Below, piece after piece: positions 43,492 through 58,800 of a stretch of DNA of 64,000 nucleotides. The DNA comes from Haliclona indistincta. Lineage: Eukaryota > Porifera > Demospongiae > Haplosclerida > Chalinidae. Each line of letters starts with the position of its first letter. The first letter of the stretch is position 1. The position numbers and the translations under genes were made by a program. The notes under the pieces were generated by a model. It worked only from the letters and a program-made list of their open reading frames with translations. It searched no databases and was not told where the DNA came from. The stretch covers positions 11,885,764 through 11,949,763 of the forward strand of contig OZ024787.1 in NCBI GenBank assembly GCA_964017065.1. The letters run 5' to 3'.

Positions 43492-45085
43492 ATGGTTGAG
43501 CTAGCAACTCTAATATTGTTTTGTATCGCTTTGTTACAAGGTATGACATAAAGTATAATTATTTGTCTTGTTGCATTGATATGACTGCAGTATCTGATGC
43601 TTGTACCAGAGGATTTATGCATTTGGATTTACTGGCTGAAAGAGCTACAAAGCTAGAAGCATCAGAATCCACGAACAAGTTGGATGCTCAATTGTGCATA
43701 GTTCCTGATGTGAGCTTCAACTGTGATGGAAGACTAACAAGTGTCTTCTTAGGAGCTACAATAAATGCGGCATCAATTTCTAAAGCGTCTGATGTCTTGT
43801 ATCCTGAGATTCAAATATGGAGACTGAATTCTATGAATTCCTCTAGACAGGACAGTCAACAGATCAGACTGAATCCTGGAGATTTCAGTCGTGAAGGAGT
43901 GCTCAAGTATAACCTGGATCCTCCAATGTCATTTCAGAGTGGAGATGTTTTGGGAGTATACCAGCCGCCAAGGAGTAGCAGTGCTGTCACAGTGTTCTAT
44001 CGTGATAATGATGATGTTGCTATGAGTAGCATATGCTGCACTACTGTCTCTCAAATTAGTAATCCACCATCACTGTTACCTGGGACTGTACGGCAGTCAT
44101 TCAATGTTATGAACGGTAAACAACTTCTCATATCTCCTGAAACTGGTAAGAAATGAAGCATGCTTTAACTGCTGCTATAATGTTTTACAGACAGCCCCAG
44201 CTGTGTAAGTAATTTTCCAAGTTACAATGAATTTGACCAGTGGGTCATGGGTGCCAACATTAATGATGTAGGAGTCAAAGCAAACCAGCGTCTCTTCCCA
44301 GAAATCACCTTCACCTGTAATGGCTTCATCGCTGAGTGGATAGTGGGAGCTAAACTGCAGACCAACATATCTTCTGGACAATTACCTGTGCTACAAATAT
44401 GGCGCAGCATGGATGGTGCTAACTACCAAAAAGTTGGCTTCAATCTTCTCACCTCAAATTCTCACAGGGTCAATTATCTTTTGAACGTTTATGAATATGT
44501 CCCCAATCCTCCACTAAAGTTCCAGAAAGGAGACATACTGGGAGTGTACCAACCAGTAGATAGTGAAATAGAACTTAGCTATCAGATTAATGATGGCCCC
44601 ATTAACTATGAGCTTGATTATACTGATGCAGCCAACATTGTGCCCCTGTCAATGCAGTATGACTATCCTCTAGTCACTGTGGAAATCACAACAAGTGTAT
44701 CGTTCAGTTCATCGAAGACTTTATCAATGAGCTCAATAAATGTTTCGCAATCAAAAATGTCCAATTCTCATGAGCAAGTTGTCTTACCAATATTTGCCTA
44801 TCCTATTATAACAGTTGCTGTTATACTGATTGCTGTTGCAGTATCAATCACATTCATAATCATCTTAAAATTTATTTGGAGTCGTAAAAATCTTGCAAAC
44901 ATGCAGACTGATCAGAATTTATGCTATGCAGTAAACTCACAGTAAGTAGCCAACATTAGTTGTTTCAATATGACTGTGGTTACATTACTTGCAGATCTGT
45001 TAACAATGGAAATGATGGAAACAGAGAAAACTATCTGAATAACATTATACCTCAAGTTGATTTACAAGATAATAGCTGTTATTAG
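43492..45085 (+). CDS. Type I membrane receptor with duplicated ectodomain and tyrosine tail (truncated)
   Basis: Exons 43492-43540, 43591-44145, 44191-44941, 44995-45085; 481 residues, all phases agree. Signal peptide MVELATLILFCIALLQ. Two ectodomain repeats of ~130 residues share FxCxG, YPEIQIWR/LPVLQIWR and FQSGDVLGVYQP/FQKGDILGVYQP. Transmembrane helix YPIITVAVILIAVAVSITFI, then basic WSRK. The tail has QNLCYAVNS and DLQDNSCY, then a TAG supplied by the left end of the Helitron-like element at 45082. The original tail continues at 46487-46759. I do not know a name for the ectodomain family. It likely binds a ligand at the cell surface and signals through phosphotyrosine (inference). It converges on the RTK gene. 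Confidence 0.8.
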
Positions 45086-46485
45086 GGAGACACGGTAGTG
45101 TCTCCCTATGTAGGGATGAACGTGAAAACAAGATGGCGGCTACATACAATGTATTAGCGTTCAAACGCTGATATTTCGCCTGGTGATAACTTTTATACGT
45201 CCAAAGACACTTAGATCTGCTCTCTGGCGTTGCCCCATCTTACAGTAGCAAGGAGATTGCTCGAAATTGTTACTAAAGTGACGAACCTGGAAACGGTGAA
45301 AATCGACTTTCGTCATCTTCGTTTTCTTATTCTTCTTTCTTCCACTCGCCTAGCGCCTTTACGCGAGCAGTGTCAAGACCAAAACACCCACGAACAGTCG
45401 TGAAATTCTCCTGGCATGTGCCTTTTGAACTTACTTTTTAGCGAAACGACTATATACATTTGACGAGCTCACGATCACGAACAGTTGTCAGCTAAGTGTT
45501 TGACGCCATTATTGTGATTACGTAATACGCACGTGACCAAACACACATGTAGAGTATCGCCATATGGAGAGCGCATATTGGCGTCTGGAGTCTTCGAAGA
45601 ACAACTCACAGAGTAAGGTCGTGTAGTATCACCGTTCTGCTGCTTGCCAGATAGTATCACAGCCATACAGAAAATTCTAAACCAGAGTGGGCGGGGCTCG
45701 TATGCTGGCTGCAGCACGAGGGGTCCGACACAAGTGAAATCTCGTACGCTGACTGGTGAAATCACAGTTGAAATCTGGTGAAATCACCGTATTTTCCCCG
45801 TATACTGACCATTTTCTCGTATACTAACACCCACGCTTAATTAAACCAGTGAAATCACTCTGAAATCAGTGAAATCTCGTACGCGAAATCACGCAGTGTC
45901 GGACCCCTCGCTGCAGCATGCATGAATGCATGAGCTAGTTTCACCATTTAGGAGCTACAAGTTAAAAGGCAATTATCAAGAAAAGCAAACCAAACCAATG
46001 ATGGAAACAAAAAAGAGATACATTATCTTGCCGAATTCGAACTGCACCAAAAATTTGAAACTCACTGTAAAAGAAAAAAGGACACAAACAAGAAAATAAA
46101 AAGATTTCTAACGAAATCAAAAGGATGTAGGGATAAAGAAATCTGCTACTGGTCCACAATGTAAACCAACAAGGAGCAAGCATGGAATGGTAACACGATT
46201 GACTTGCTAACAGACCATAGATCCCTACATCAGTGGCTGACTACAGCAGTTCTGCTAGTTGCTATTGACTGACACCTGACATGCATTGGTTAGCTTGTGA
46301 CAAAATAATTATAGTATAGTCAAAATGTTATGTACAGCCACTGATGTAGGGATCTATGGTCTGTTAGCAAGTCAATCGTGTTACCATTCCATGCTTGCTC
46401 CTTGTTGGTTTACATTGTGGACCAGTAGCAGATTTCTTTATCCCTACATCCTTTTGATTTCGTTAGAAATCTTTTTATTTTCTTG
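45082..46485 (-). mobile_element. Helitron-like non-autonomous element, copy 2
   Basis: Reverse of the 11016-12357 element and similar over its full length. The left end has the terminal hairpin GGGAGACACGGTAGTGTCTC; the right part holds the ~390-bp inverted repeat (46092-46235 and 46335-46485). It lies between host A (45081) and T (46486) inside a coding exon. The tetranucleotide run of copy 1 is absent. A CAAGATGGCGGCT motif lies near 45131. Confidence 0.7.
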
Positions 46486-46486
46486 T

Positions 46487-46759
46487 ACCAAGAGAATCAG
46501 TCCAAGTGTCCTACAAAACAATTTATGCTACATGTACTCAGTGCAAAACCCGATTGAACTACACAACAATTCATGCTATACCAGACCGGACTCATTTGAT
46601 CTACAAAACAATTCATGTTATGAAACGGTAAATCAAGACATCATGCCAGAAATGTGAGTTATAAATCCTCTTTAGTTTGGCTCATAATGATGTGCTGACC
46701 TAATCCACAGGGATGCACCAATTTATGCATATGCTGAAGTGGAGGATTTGCATATCTGA
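46487..46759 (+). pseudogene. Displaced cytoplasmic tail of the receptor
   Basis: Coding sequence cut off from the receptor by the Helitron-like insertion: exon part 46487-46653 (donor AT|GTGAGT) and exon 46711-46759. It contains three more tyrosine repeats, VLQNNLCY, LHNNSCY and LQNNSCY, and ends APIYAYAEVEDLHI and stop. With DLQDNSCY before the insertion this makes four near-identical LQxNxCY motifs; the last segment (YAYAEV) resembles an SH2-binding ITIM-like site. The frame joins naturally if the element left no target duplication (TGT TAT / ACC). Confidence 0.75.
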
Positions 46760-46916
46760 ATTCGAGAGACATGGAAGCAACTGTATTTACTTGGTTGATT
46801 TTGTTATCAAATTTACCTGTTAAATGTTGATTAACAATGCAAATTTACAAGTGACCATATGAAATTAAAAGCAAAAAATTAATCATTATAAATAATATTC
46901 ATCTCAATTTTAATGT

Positions 46917-49366
<2,450 letters not shown>

Positions 49367-49853
49367 TCACTCCAGGTGACATACTTGGCTGGTTTGAACT
49401 GGTTGTGACACTCACTGGTTCTACTATAGTAAAATGTCTGGCAATACATGATACCAGCTGGTTTTAGCACTATGCAGTGAATCAGCATACCGATCATGGA
49501 AAGTGGTTGTATCCCGCCTTGCACTACTGTTGGTTTTGTAGGAACCTGACTTGAAGTAACTATAACAACAACACATAAAGTTACCGTATTTGTGAGTGTA
49601 GTAGTAGCCTGATAGGGAGGCATGATGAGTGCTGTTGCTGATGAGCCCTCTAGTGTGGTCAGCTCTTGTTGGTCAGCTATGGCTGTCTCATAGGATGGTG
49701 GTCCTAGTCACAGCACTACTCGTGATCCATGCTGTGTTGTATCTTGGCTCTCTCTAGCTACTGAGGGGACTCGACCATAGACTCTGCAGCTGTTGCTGAT
49801 GATACTGAAACGATAAACATTACCATAATTGGTCATTAGCTGCAGTATGTGAT
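49367..49853 (-). other. Probable further RTK ectodomain or 5' region
   Basis: Minus-strand fragments such as VIVTSSQVPTKPTVVQGGI and PYQATTTLTNTVTL are Thr/Pro-rich, like a membrane-proximal stalk, but exon borders could not be fixed. A stop in the TM-exon frame directly upstream means a splice site is needed here. The signal peptide was not found. Confidence 0.4.
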
Positions 49854-50827
49854 TATGCCTCGGTGGGCGGAGCCACGGGGCATACAGTAGTCGTGTTGTG
49901 TATCTGTGTGTGTGTGTGTGTGTGTGTCTGTCTGTCGGCAGGATTTCTCGTCGCTCGCAGAAAACTAAGCGCTGAAAGTTGCAACACAAGCTAAAGTCGA
50001 TATTTGCTTGAAAATGAATTGTAAGGATTTTGGTTATAAGGCTCTGTTCGTGAGTTATAGCGTGATTGCTTACCTCGCGATCGACGGCTGGCGATCTAGT
50101 TGCTGATGTAAAGACAGAATTGTCTATTGCTGGCTGCCTTACAGCTAGTGAGTTCGCCTTTACTTCAGAACAGCACGGCAGACTTGTATATGAAGCTGCG
50201 TTCTAGAGTTATGGCGTAGCTTTGCTTACCTCGCGTTCTATGGCCGTTGCTGGCGATCTAGAGTTTTCCGTAGACAAAAATATCCACAGTTGACTGCCTA
50301 GAAGCTGATAGGTTACATCGTATGTCTAAAGAAATTGTGCAAGCAAGCTATGGACGCTATCTCGCTCGTTGTACGTGCTGTGCCCTGAACTATGGTGGCC
50401 GAGAAGGGCCACCATACTGAACAACATATAGACACGCCCAGTTCAATTATTAGTGGTCAGCACTGATTGGCTTCTGATTGCACAACTATTATACTGCATT
50501 GTGATTGCTGCACAGAAGGTACAACAGCTGCAGTTTAACTTTACTGTACGTGTATGTTTATTTTCTTTTCTCTACTCCTTACATCTCACTAGTATAATAT
50601 TATGTAAAATATTCGTTGCCATTATTGAATACCATGTCAGATTTATTGTCTCTCATTATGAGGTGCTGAACTTCGTAATAATTTTATAAGTCGTCAGCCA
50701 CTAGCATAGTGTTCAACTAGCAACAGCAGACTTTCATTACTGCTTGTGTATTTCAGTTCAGCATATTTAGTCAGACAGGCATGTATGCATAACATTCCAC
50801 CGAGGCATAAGCACCTTCGGTGCCTAG
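49854..50827 (+). mobile_element. Helentron-like element, copy 4
   Basis: Complete copy: 5' TATGCCTCGGTGGGCGGAGC and 3' CCACCGAGGCATAAGCACCT, then TCGGTGC and CTAG followed by T. The first ~500 bp is almost identical to copy 1 (26352), so the two are close relatives. It lies just upstream of the minus-strand RTK. Confidence 0.8.
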
Positions 50828-51095
50828 TTGATTCAGTTATTATTCTTATATTGATCATTAATTCTGATCATCACCACGAGAGTCCTGTCGTATAGTCATG
50901 ATCCGTGTGTTACTGAGCACTGACAGATTTCGAACCAATTGTTTATTTCTATTAATTGTTAATTGTTTCAGATTGCAAATCGATGATATAATTGTAAAGC
51001 TGCAGATGGTTTAACCTGAAATAGTGTCTCAGCCCCGCCCTGTCAACAACATGACTAAGCGATTCCTGAGTTGTCTTAGCCTGCATAGGTTCTCA
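50828..51095. other. No feature recognised
   Basis: Short spacer before the arrays upstream of gene B; nothing supportable seen. Confidence 0.5.
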
Positions 51096-51167
51096 AATTC
51101 GTCCTACAGCACTGGTACAGCTAGATCTCGTCGTACAGCACTGGTACAGGTAGATCTCGTCCTACAG
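51096..51167. repeat. ~29-bp tandem array upstream of gene B, left half
   Basis: Two to three CGTCCTACAGCACTGGTACA units; the array continues at 52470 after the foldback element. Confidence 0.85.
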
Positions 51168-52469
51168 TAGGGTCCGCAATGGAAAAAATAAAAGTCAGAG
51201 AATCTAGCCTTTATTGCAGTTACAAACAACACTATATACGTAACAAACAACTGCATATTCAAATCTCTGAAATCGTTGCTCGTTGCTCTGCAATCGCTAG
51301 CTGAAATCGGCAGCTTTCGTGACCTTTGACCTTGGGGTTAAATAATGGTGCATTCTGGACTCTTCGCGACAGTTAGCAGCCAGCGCTCTGTTTGCGCGTG
51401 CTTAGTACCGTCTCGGCAGTTCTTGCAACAGCTCAGATTGACAGGCTCACCTCCCCAAATAAGCGTTTCAGGACTAGCAATGACTCGTGATTCCAACATA
51501 TTTGGGCTTTACTTTTTGTGAAATTGAACAGACAGATCCCTACCAATATTTTCTGATAGTACTAAGCCTAAGCACTGCATATAAAAATTTTCAGCTGAAA
51601 TGCTTACTGTTTGCCATCTGGCTGAAAAGGCTCAAAATATTAACCGTAATACAGAGAACTATGACCATAAACGCGGCATCACCAGCACAAAACTAGCATC
51701 TAAGGAAAGGTCTCCAACCGTAGCATCCGTTGCAAGTACAACTAGCAGTCACACGCTACTTTGGGCCTGCATTTTCGCAAAGAAAAATAGTGCTCACCCG
51801 GGGGGCGTGGCCTCCCTCAAACTAGAACCACGCCCACCAGAGAGCACTATTTTTCTTCTCGACAATGCAGGCTCAAAAGTTGCGTATGGCTGCTGATTGT
51901 ACTTGAAACTGATGCTACGGTTGGATATCTTTCCTTAGATGCTAGTTTTGTGCTGGTGATGCCGCGTTTATGGTCATAGTTCTCTGTATTACGGTTAATA
52001 TCTTGAGCCTTTTCAGCCAGATGGCAAACAGTAAGCATTTCAGCTGAAATTTTTTATATGCAGTGCTTAGGCTTAGTACTATCAGAAAATATTGGTAGGG
52101 ATCTGTCTGTTCAATTTCACAAAAAGTAAAGCCCAAATATGTTTGAATCACGAGTCATTGCTAGTCCTGAAACGCTTATTTGGGGAGGTGAGCCTGTCAA
52201 TCTGAGCTGTTGCAAGAACTGCCGAGACGGTACTAAGCACGCGCAAACAGAGCGCTGACTGCTAACTGTCGCGAAGAGTCCAGAATGCACCATTATTTAA
52301 CCCCAAGGTCAAAGGTCACGAAAGTTGCCGATTTCAGCTAGCGATTGCAGAGCAACGAGCAACGATTTCAGAGATTTGAATATGCAGTTGTTTGTTACGT
52401 ATATAGTGCTGTTTGTAACTGCAGTAAAGGCTAGATCCTCTGACTTTTATTTTTTCATTGCGGACCCTA
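51168..52469. mobile_element. 1.3-kb near-perfect palindrome (foldback element)
   Basis: TAGGGTCCGCAATGGAAAAA at the left and its complement at the right; the arms of about 640 bp pair almost base for base to a centre near 51818 (CACCCGGGGGGCGTGGCC and GAACCACGCCCACC). The 7-bp duplication CCTACAG lies at 51161-51167 and 52470-52476. It inserted into the tandem array in front of gene B. No coding capacity. Confidence 0.9.
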
Positions 52470-52676
52470 CCTACAGCACTGGTACAGGTAGATCTCGTCC
52501 TACAGCACTGGTACAGCTAGATCTCGTCCTACAGCACTGGTCCAGCTAGATCTCGTCCTACAGCACTGGTACAGCTAGATCTCGTCCTACAGCACTGGTA
52601 CAGCTAGATCTCGTCCTACAGCACTGGTACAGCTAGATCTCGTCCTACAGCACTGGTACAGCTAGATCTCGTTTCT
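52470..52676. repeat. ~29-bp tandem array upstream of gene B, right half
   Basis: About seven units of CAGCACTGGTACAGCTAGAT followed by CTCGTCCTA, continuous in type with 51096-51167 and 20830-20945. Confidence 0.9.
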
Positions 52677-52726
52677 TTATTCATCACTAGGCCTTCTTAG
52701 TATCGTCCTGTTAGCAGTGATACACT

Positions 52727-52893
52727 TCGTACTGTTCTTGGTTTGTACACGACTAGTCTGATGATGCTGCAGTGATTTGGAAGAAGGCGGGGCTCAAGTG
52801 AGCATCACGTGATTTCCACATACCTTGTTTGGGCGTGTCTAGTCAAGTTCTGAAGGCTCGATCTCTTCCTCGGCTTTTCGGCAAAATAGTATC
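52727..52893 (+). promoter_or_regulatory. Duplicated 5' flank of gene B
   Basis: Homologous to 21663-21830 in front of gene A, including the CTGATGATGCTGCAGTGATT block and ATCACGTGATTTCC. One to two 24-bp units precede it (52700-52735), against about 28 in A. Confidence 0.45.
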
Positions 52894-55800
52894 ATGGCTG
52901 TTTCTCAGAAGCGATTAGTGAGTGACGAGTACTAATAATTTCAGTCTCAAACTAGTAATAGTCAAAACAGAGCATGTTATCAAAAATACACTTTTCATTC
53001 ATTTGTGATTATGTGTTATTTGTAAGTGTAGCAGCTGTCATTGTTTGATACATGATGTTATGTTGTGTTCACAGAATAAAGACCTCTGGGATGCCTGTGA
53101 TTCAGGTAACGTGACAAGAGTAAAGAGACTCTTGTCTGAAGGAGCTGATCCCAACCACCACCGTCCCGGTACTGGTGTGTTTGATGTGAGTTGTGTTGAG
53201 TCATGTAGTAACAGGTGTGTAATCCACACTACATCAGTTCTCACTTACAGTCAGTAACTGATCATTCATCTTTGTACAGTGTGGTATTGATCACTATTGG
53301 TACAGTACATGCATGTATTCACAGGATTTACATGTATACTTGTACATGTACAATCATATGTTGGTATTCTAATACACTAGACCACCCTCACTAATACCAA
53401 TAGCAGCCTTGTACCAGTAGCTACTAGAAAGTGTTTTGATTGGTGAATTTGTCTAAAGCCACACCCACCATGAAGCCAATGGTGGTTACATTGGTGTCAT
53501 TGTCACAGACGTTATCTTGTGCTTGTGGTAATTCTTGCACTGCAGCAAGAAAAAGCAACAATGGTTTTCAGTAGCAGCATTACGACACCACATGGTGAGC
53601 CTGAGTATGAGGCTCGACCTAGCCTGCTACGATTGTTGTTCCCAGGGAGTGTTGAAAGTGTTTGTTAGTCAAGACAGTGCAGTAGTACAGTGATACACTA
53701 CTGGTCTATTGTGAGTGTGTGTGCATCTCTCTCTAGTGCTGTCGTACCATATTGCTAATAGTGGTTTATAGTATCATCTCTAAACGTCACGATCACGTCG
53801 ATTTTGTGTAAATCAAGTGATTATAACCTGCAGAATGAGTCGATATACAGAGTGTAGTGTTGTGCCGCCAGCACTAGCTGTTCTTGTGTGTGTTAACAGT
53901 AGGAATCAGGTGAACTGGTAGTATGCTGGGTTAGTGTATATGTACTGTCAGTGGGTGTGGCTTCTCTAGCGTATGTCATAGCCTCTTGATTGTGTGTGCA
54001 GCCATGCAGTCTCTGGTGCTGAAGTAGCTGCCGTACCATTGATAAGTTGGTGTGTGATGTGTCATACCCACTGTGGTCTAGCTACTTGTGTAGTGTCCTC
54101 TGGAACCAGCAATGCAGTGTGAGAGGTGTACCTTGTTTCCGTGAGAAAAGTGGTTGATAAGGTGCAAGCTAGCTAGTGTCAAGAGAAGTGATAATTCATA
54201 CTGGTCATAGCTTCCTAGCTCCTGTGGCATGCAGTGTGTGTCCATGAGCAGTTTGATCTGTTTTGGATCGTATAGTGAATGTGACTGCTTCACTGGTAGT
54301 GAGATATTTGGTGTGTTCAAGTTGTGGAATGGTATGTGAAACCATTATAAGGTTATTGCTGTACTGAACATGTCTTCTACACTAGAGGCAGACTAATCAT
54401 TAGGTTACGTCTTGTGAACTTAAAATTATTGTCATTGTATAATAAGAATATATTGATCGATAGCCAGCTAGCAGTACGTGCACTGTCTGATTGAAGTGTG
54501 TGAGGTTCATAATAGGATAATATTGTAACTGTGTCTGTCCTTGACAATGTTTTATTGTTTTGTTTCAGTGGGAGCGAACTCCTCTACACATCAGTGCTCG
54601 GAGAGGACATGAAAATGTGGTGAAGCTACTATTACAACAAAGCAATATAGTTATTGATGCTCGTGATAAGGTACGTGTACATTATGGTAACATTTCTATA
54701 GTGAGCTAGATCCTCTTGTGCACTAGTGAATCAACAGATAAGGTGGACTTGAAGTTTGTCCATTACTTTTCACTTGTTGATGCCTGCAGTACTGAGCTAG
54801 TTTGAGTATGATTTCATGTCACATGTTTAGTACATGTGGTTTTTGTGATAGTGTGAGAGTTGGGAAACATATCATTTTAAAGTGATCTATGGAATTTGTA
54901 GTGTACTTGATTTAATATTCAAAGATGATAACAGTAAATCTGGTTTTGTATACTATTGTTTTGTACTGGATGGTGGATTATTGTTGGTTGATCATTGTTA
55001 CTGAGACACTCATAGTACATGATCATAACATGTTGTGTTTACTTGTTTGTCAATAGTATGGATACACACCACTACATGACAGTGCTACTGTGGGTCATCC
55101 ATTAGTAATGAAGCTGCTGGTGGATGCCGGAGCCGATATCAGTTCAGTTGATGATGTGAGTACAAAGAGTGTCTACATTGTGAGATTGTGATGGATCAGC
55201 ATTACCAGAAAAAAAATGACACGGACAATAATTGTCCGGAAATTTCTCCGTATACTAACAGCGACATTTTGTATTACGGGCATTCGGGACAAGCAAACAA
55301 CCAGGCACCTGCAGTCAACAAACGACTAACACACTTTTTTCGAACTGGATACTTGTACTAGAAGGTCTTAGCTAACCCACCATGCCTCTAAGTAAGCGCC
55401 ACTATGAGCGCAAATTTGTCCCTCAGACAACGAGCAATTCGCGAGGCAGCCCCATTGCTGTAATACAATAGTCAATCGTTTTCAAAATTTCGTACGACTA
55501 GACCAGGCTAACGGGCAAATCTTACGAGTTTTTCGAACCGGATTGTTGTTCAGGGCTATAAATAGACTCACCTGCTGTTTGCTTTAGCTCCGGTAGACGT
55601 GCGCATATTTGTCCCCCAGAAGTAAAATTTGGTGATTTTTGTACTCAGATTTACTGATAATTAGAAAAGTAAAATTACGGTCACCATTATTTTTCAGTTT
55701 TATCGTAGCTATACTGCTTCAGCGACCTAGCACTGTACTCTTAGCTATTTTCTTGTGTCTTCTGGATGTGTAGATGACTGTTAAGACATCATGGAGTGAA

Positions 55801-58800
55801 AACTGTAGAGAAATCTGTACATGACCGCAAATGTATTGCATTTCTGGCAATGAGAGTACAAGTGTTACTATAGTGTATGTATGCTGTATCATGTGATATG
55901 TACAATACTATGCTCTGATGTAGGCACTTGATACTTGTGCCTTCAATAGATATTTTGGTAATTCTCTCCATTATTTTCGAAATTTTCAGTTGGTTCCATT
56001 GGGTCATGTAATTCACTGCATGTCCGTATGTGTGTCTGTATATATGTGGTGGACAGACGATGGAGAGAGAAAGCCAGTCAGATCGATTTTACTATCAATG
56101 CCTACAGTGTAGCTCCTTATCAACTTGACGTATATAGCTTCAGCACATGGACTTAATGATTACGTAAGAGTGTGTGACAGGTTTATTGCACAGCTGGTCC
56201 ATCCTTCATGAGAGGGTTTGTGCCTTGGTACAAGTGTGTTGGTATTCATACAATATTGTGAGGTATTGAGACATGTACTATTGCATGTGATCATGTCAAT
56301 ATTGTGTTGTATTGAAATGATCTGAGCATTTATCATGTGCATGTGTTTGTGATCTATCAACAAAAATTCTATCTTTAGATAGTTGTCTTTATAATTATTG
56401 TTGAAGTGTTCATGTACTAAACATCACTGCTTTGTCTGACACTTGTACTCTTTGTTTCCACAGCGTGGTAACACTCTACTACATGATGCTGCTTATGAGG
56501 GAAATCTTGATGCTGTTAAAGTCCTTATTCAACATGGAGCAAATCCGTCTCTGCTTAATAAAGTGAGTGTTATTATCAACTGGTAGTGTTGTGTTGTTGG
56601 TAGTTGTATGGTCACAGCTCAACTGATGTGAACTAGAATGAATAGATAACACTATTCTCACTATAACTACTAACATGAGTTTATGAGTTATCATAATAAT
56701 TTGAGAATATTGTCGCTGGTTATTTTGAACTGATTTGTTCAAATGTGTGTCTCTACAATAATTTGACTCAATTTCTCATGTGTCTTTGATTGAGGTCTAA
56801 ACGTTTGATTAATTTTTTCGTTAAGACTTTATACTTCTTGATGGCAGCTCGGTCCATCAAGTAGCATAAAGTGCTGTACAGTACGCTGCATGGGAGGTAG
56901 TGACTGAGTCTCATAGTGGTCCAGCAATGCTAAAAATGGATTCCTGAAGGCAAACCACCTTCTTTGATTCATGGTGGGCATGGTTTAGAAACTGTGATAT
57001 TCCTTGATCATCAGCTTAAAATAATCCTTTTTTCAAACGTCTCTCGTTGAAAATGTCTGCTACATGACATGTCTTATTTCTTGTGTGTCATTGTGTTATT
57101 CCAGTACTAGTAGTATCTTGTATCAGTGACTCACAGTAGTCACTAATGATATTCCAGTACTAGTAGTATCTTGTATCAGTGACTCACAGTAGTCACTAAT
57201 GATATTCCAGTACTAGTAGTATCTTGTATCAGTGACTCACAGTAGTCACTAATGATATTCCAGTACTAGTAGTATCTTGTATCAGTGACTCACAGTAGTC
57301 ACTAATGATATTCCAGTACTAGTAGTATCATGTATCAGTGACTCACAGTAGTCACTAATGATATTCCAGTACTAGTAGTATCTTGTATCAGTGACTCACA
57401 GTAGTCACTAATGATATTCCAGTACTAGTAGTATCTTGTATCAGTGACTCACAGTAGTCACTAATGATATTCCAGTACTAGTAGTATCTTGTATCAGTGA
57501 CTCACAGTATAGTCACTAATGATATTCCAGTACTAGTAGTATCTTGTATCAGTGACTCACAGTAGTCACTAATGATATTCCAGTACTAGTAGTATCTTGT
57601 ATCAGTGACTCACAGTAGTCACTAATGATATTCCAGTACTAGTAGTATCTTGTATCAGTGACTCACAGTAGCCACTAATGATATTCCAGTACTAGTAGTA
57701 TCTTGTATCAGTGACTCACAGTAGTCACTAATGATATTCCAGTACTAGTAGTATCTTGTATCAGTGACTCACAGCATATAGTCACTAACATGTGATCTAC
57801 ACATTGTTTAGACCACAGCTAAGTGATGTTTATCAATCAGGCTGCGTAGCTGTGGGTCTCTATAGCTCATAATAGAATCCCGCCATTGTCGCGACCTCAT
57901 AATGGAATCCCACCATGCGGCTCACATTATGGTTCTGAGCGCGGAGTTCTACTTAATATTTTATAGCGCACCCCTTTCCTTGCTTGCTGTTCGCTTTGTG
58001 TCTGTTTGCTGTTGCTGAAGCCCAATCAGATCTACGTGATGTAGAAGCCCTTGCGCCATTACCATAGTGCTTGTAGTAGATATATAATGCTTATGTATCA
58101 GTCATTGTGATCACTGATTACATGTGGTCTGTATATAGATTGTCCAGTACATTCATTCTCTCAGATTGTCCTGTCTTGTTTGTTTTGACTATGATACATG
58201 ACTCAATACATATGAACTGTAGCACACGGTGTATGTGGTACGTATTACTTTTACCCTGTACTCAACTATCTTTTGTGTCTTGACTTACACTGTTATTCTG
58301 CTATACAGGATGGTCAGACAGCACTTGATAGAGCAAAAGGATATGATGAAGTAATCAAATATCTTGAAGAATTTGGTTAGTGATGAATTGTTATGATAAT
58401 GCTCACTATTATTATCTTATCATTACAAGTACTATCTGTTTGTAGCTATTGTGCTTTCTAGGGTATTTGTGGTGTGTACATTGTAGCTTGCTGTGTCAAA
58501 GAACATAAGATGCTGTAGTTGTTATTGAAACTCAATCATGATACAGCGGTTTCACTACTTCTTCCAATCTAAAAGCGTCAACCATAGAGCGTAAACCGTG
58601 TTCAATCTAGATCACGCAATGTAATAAACATTCCAAATAAGGCACGGATGACGCTTTACACTTTTGTGGCTGTTGCAAGGAGAAATAAAACCGCTGTAGT
58701 TGAATAAGAAGAGGTGTTTCAAACCAGTCCATAAGATGTTTGATGATGTGTATTGTATTAATTTGCAGCTATAAAAATATTTTTAAAATTCTTGTCATTT

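Noticed and set aside
51487..52151. Paired open frames repeated on opposite strands
   Set aside because: Mirror frames generated by the two arms of the palindrome.
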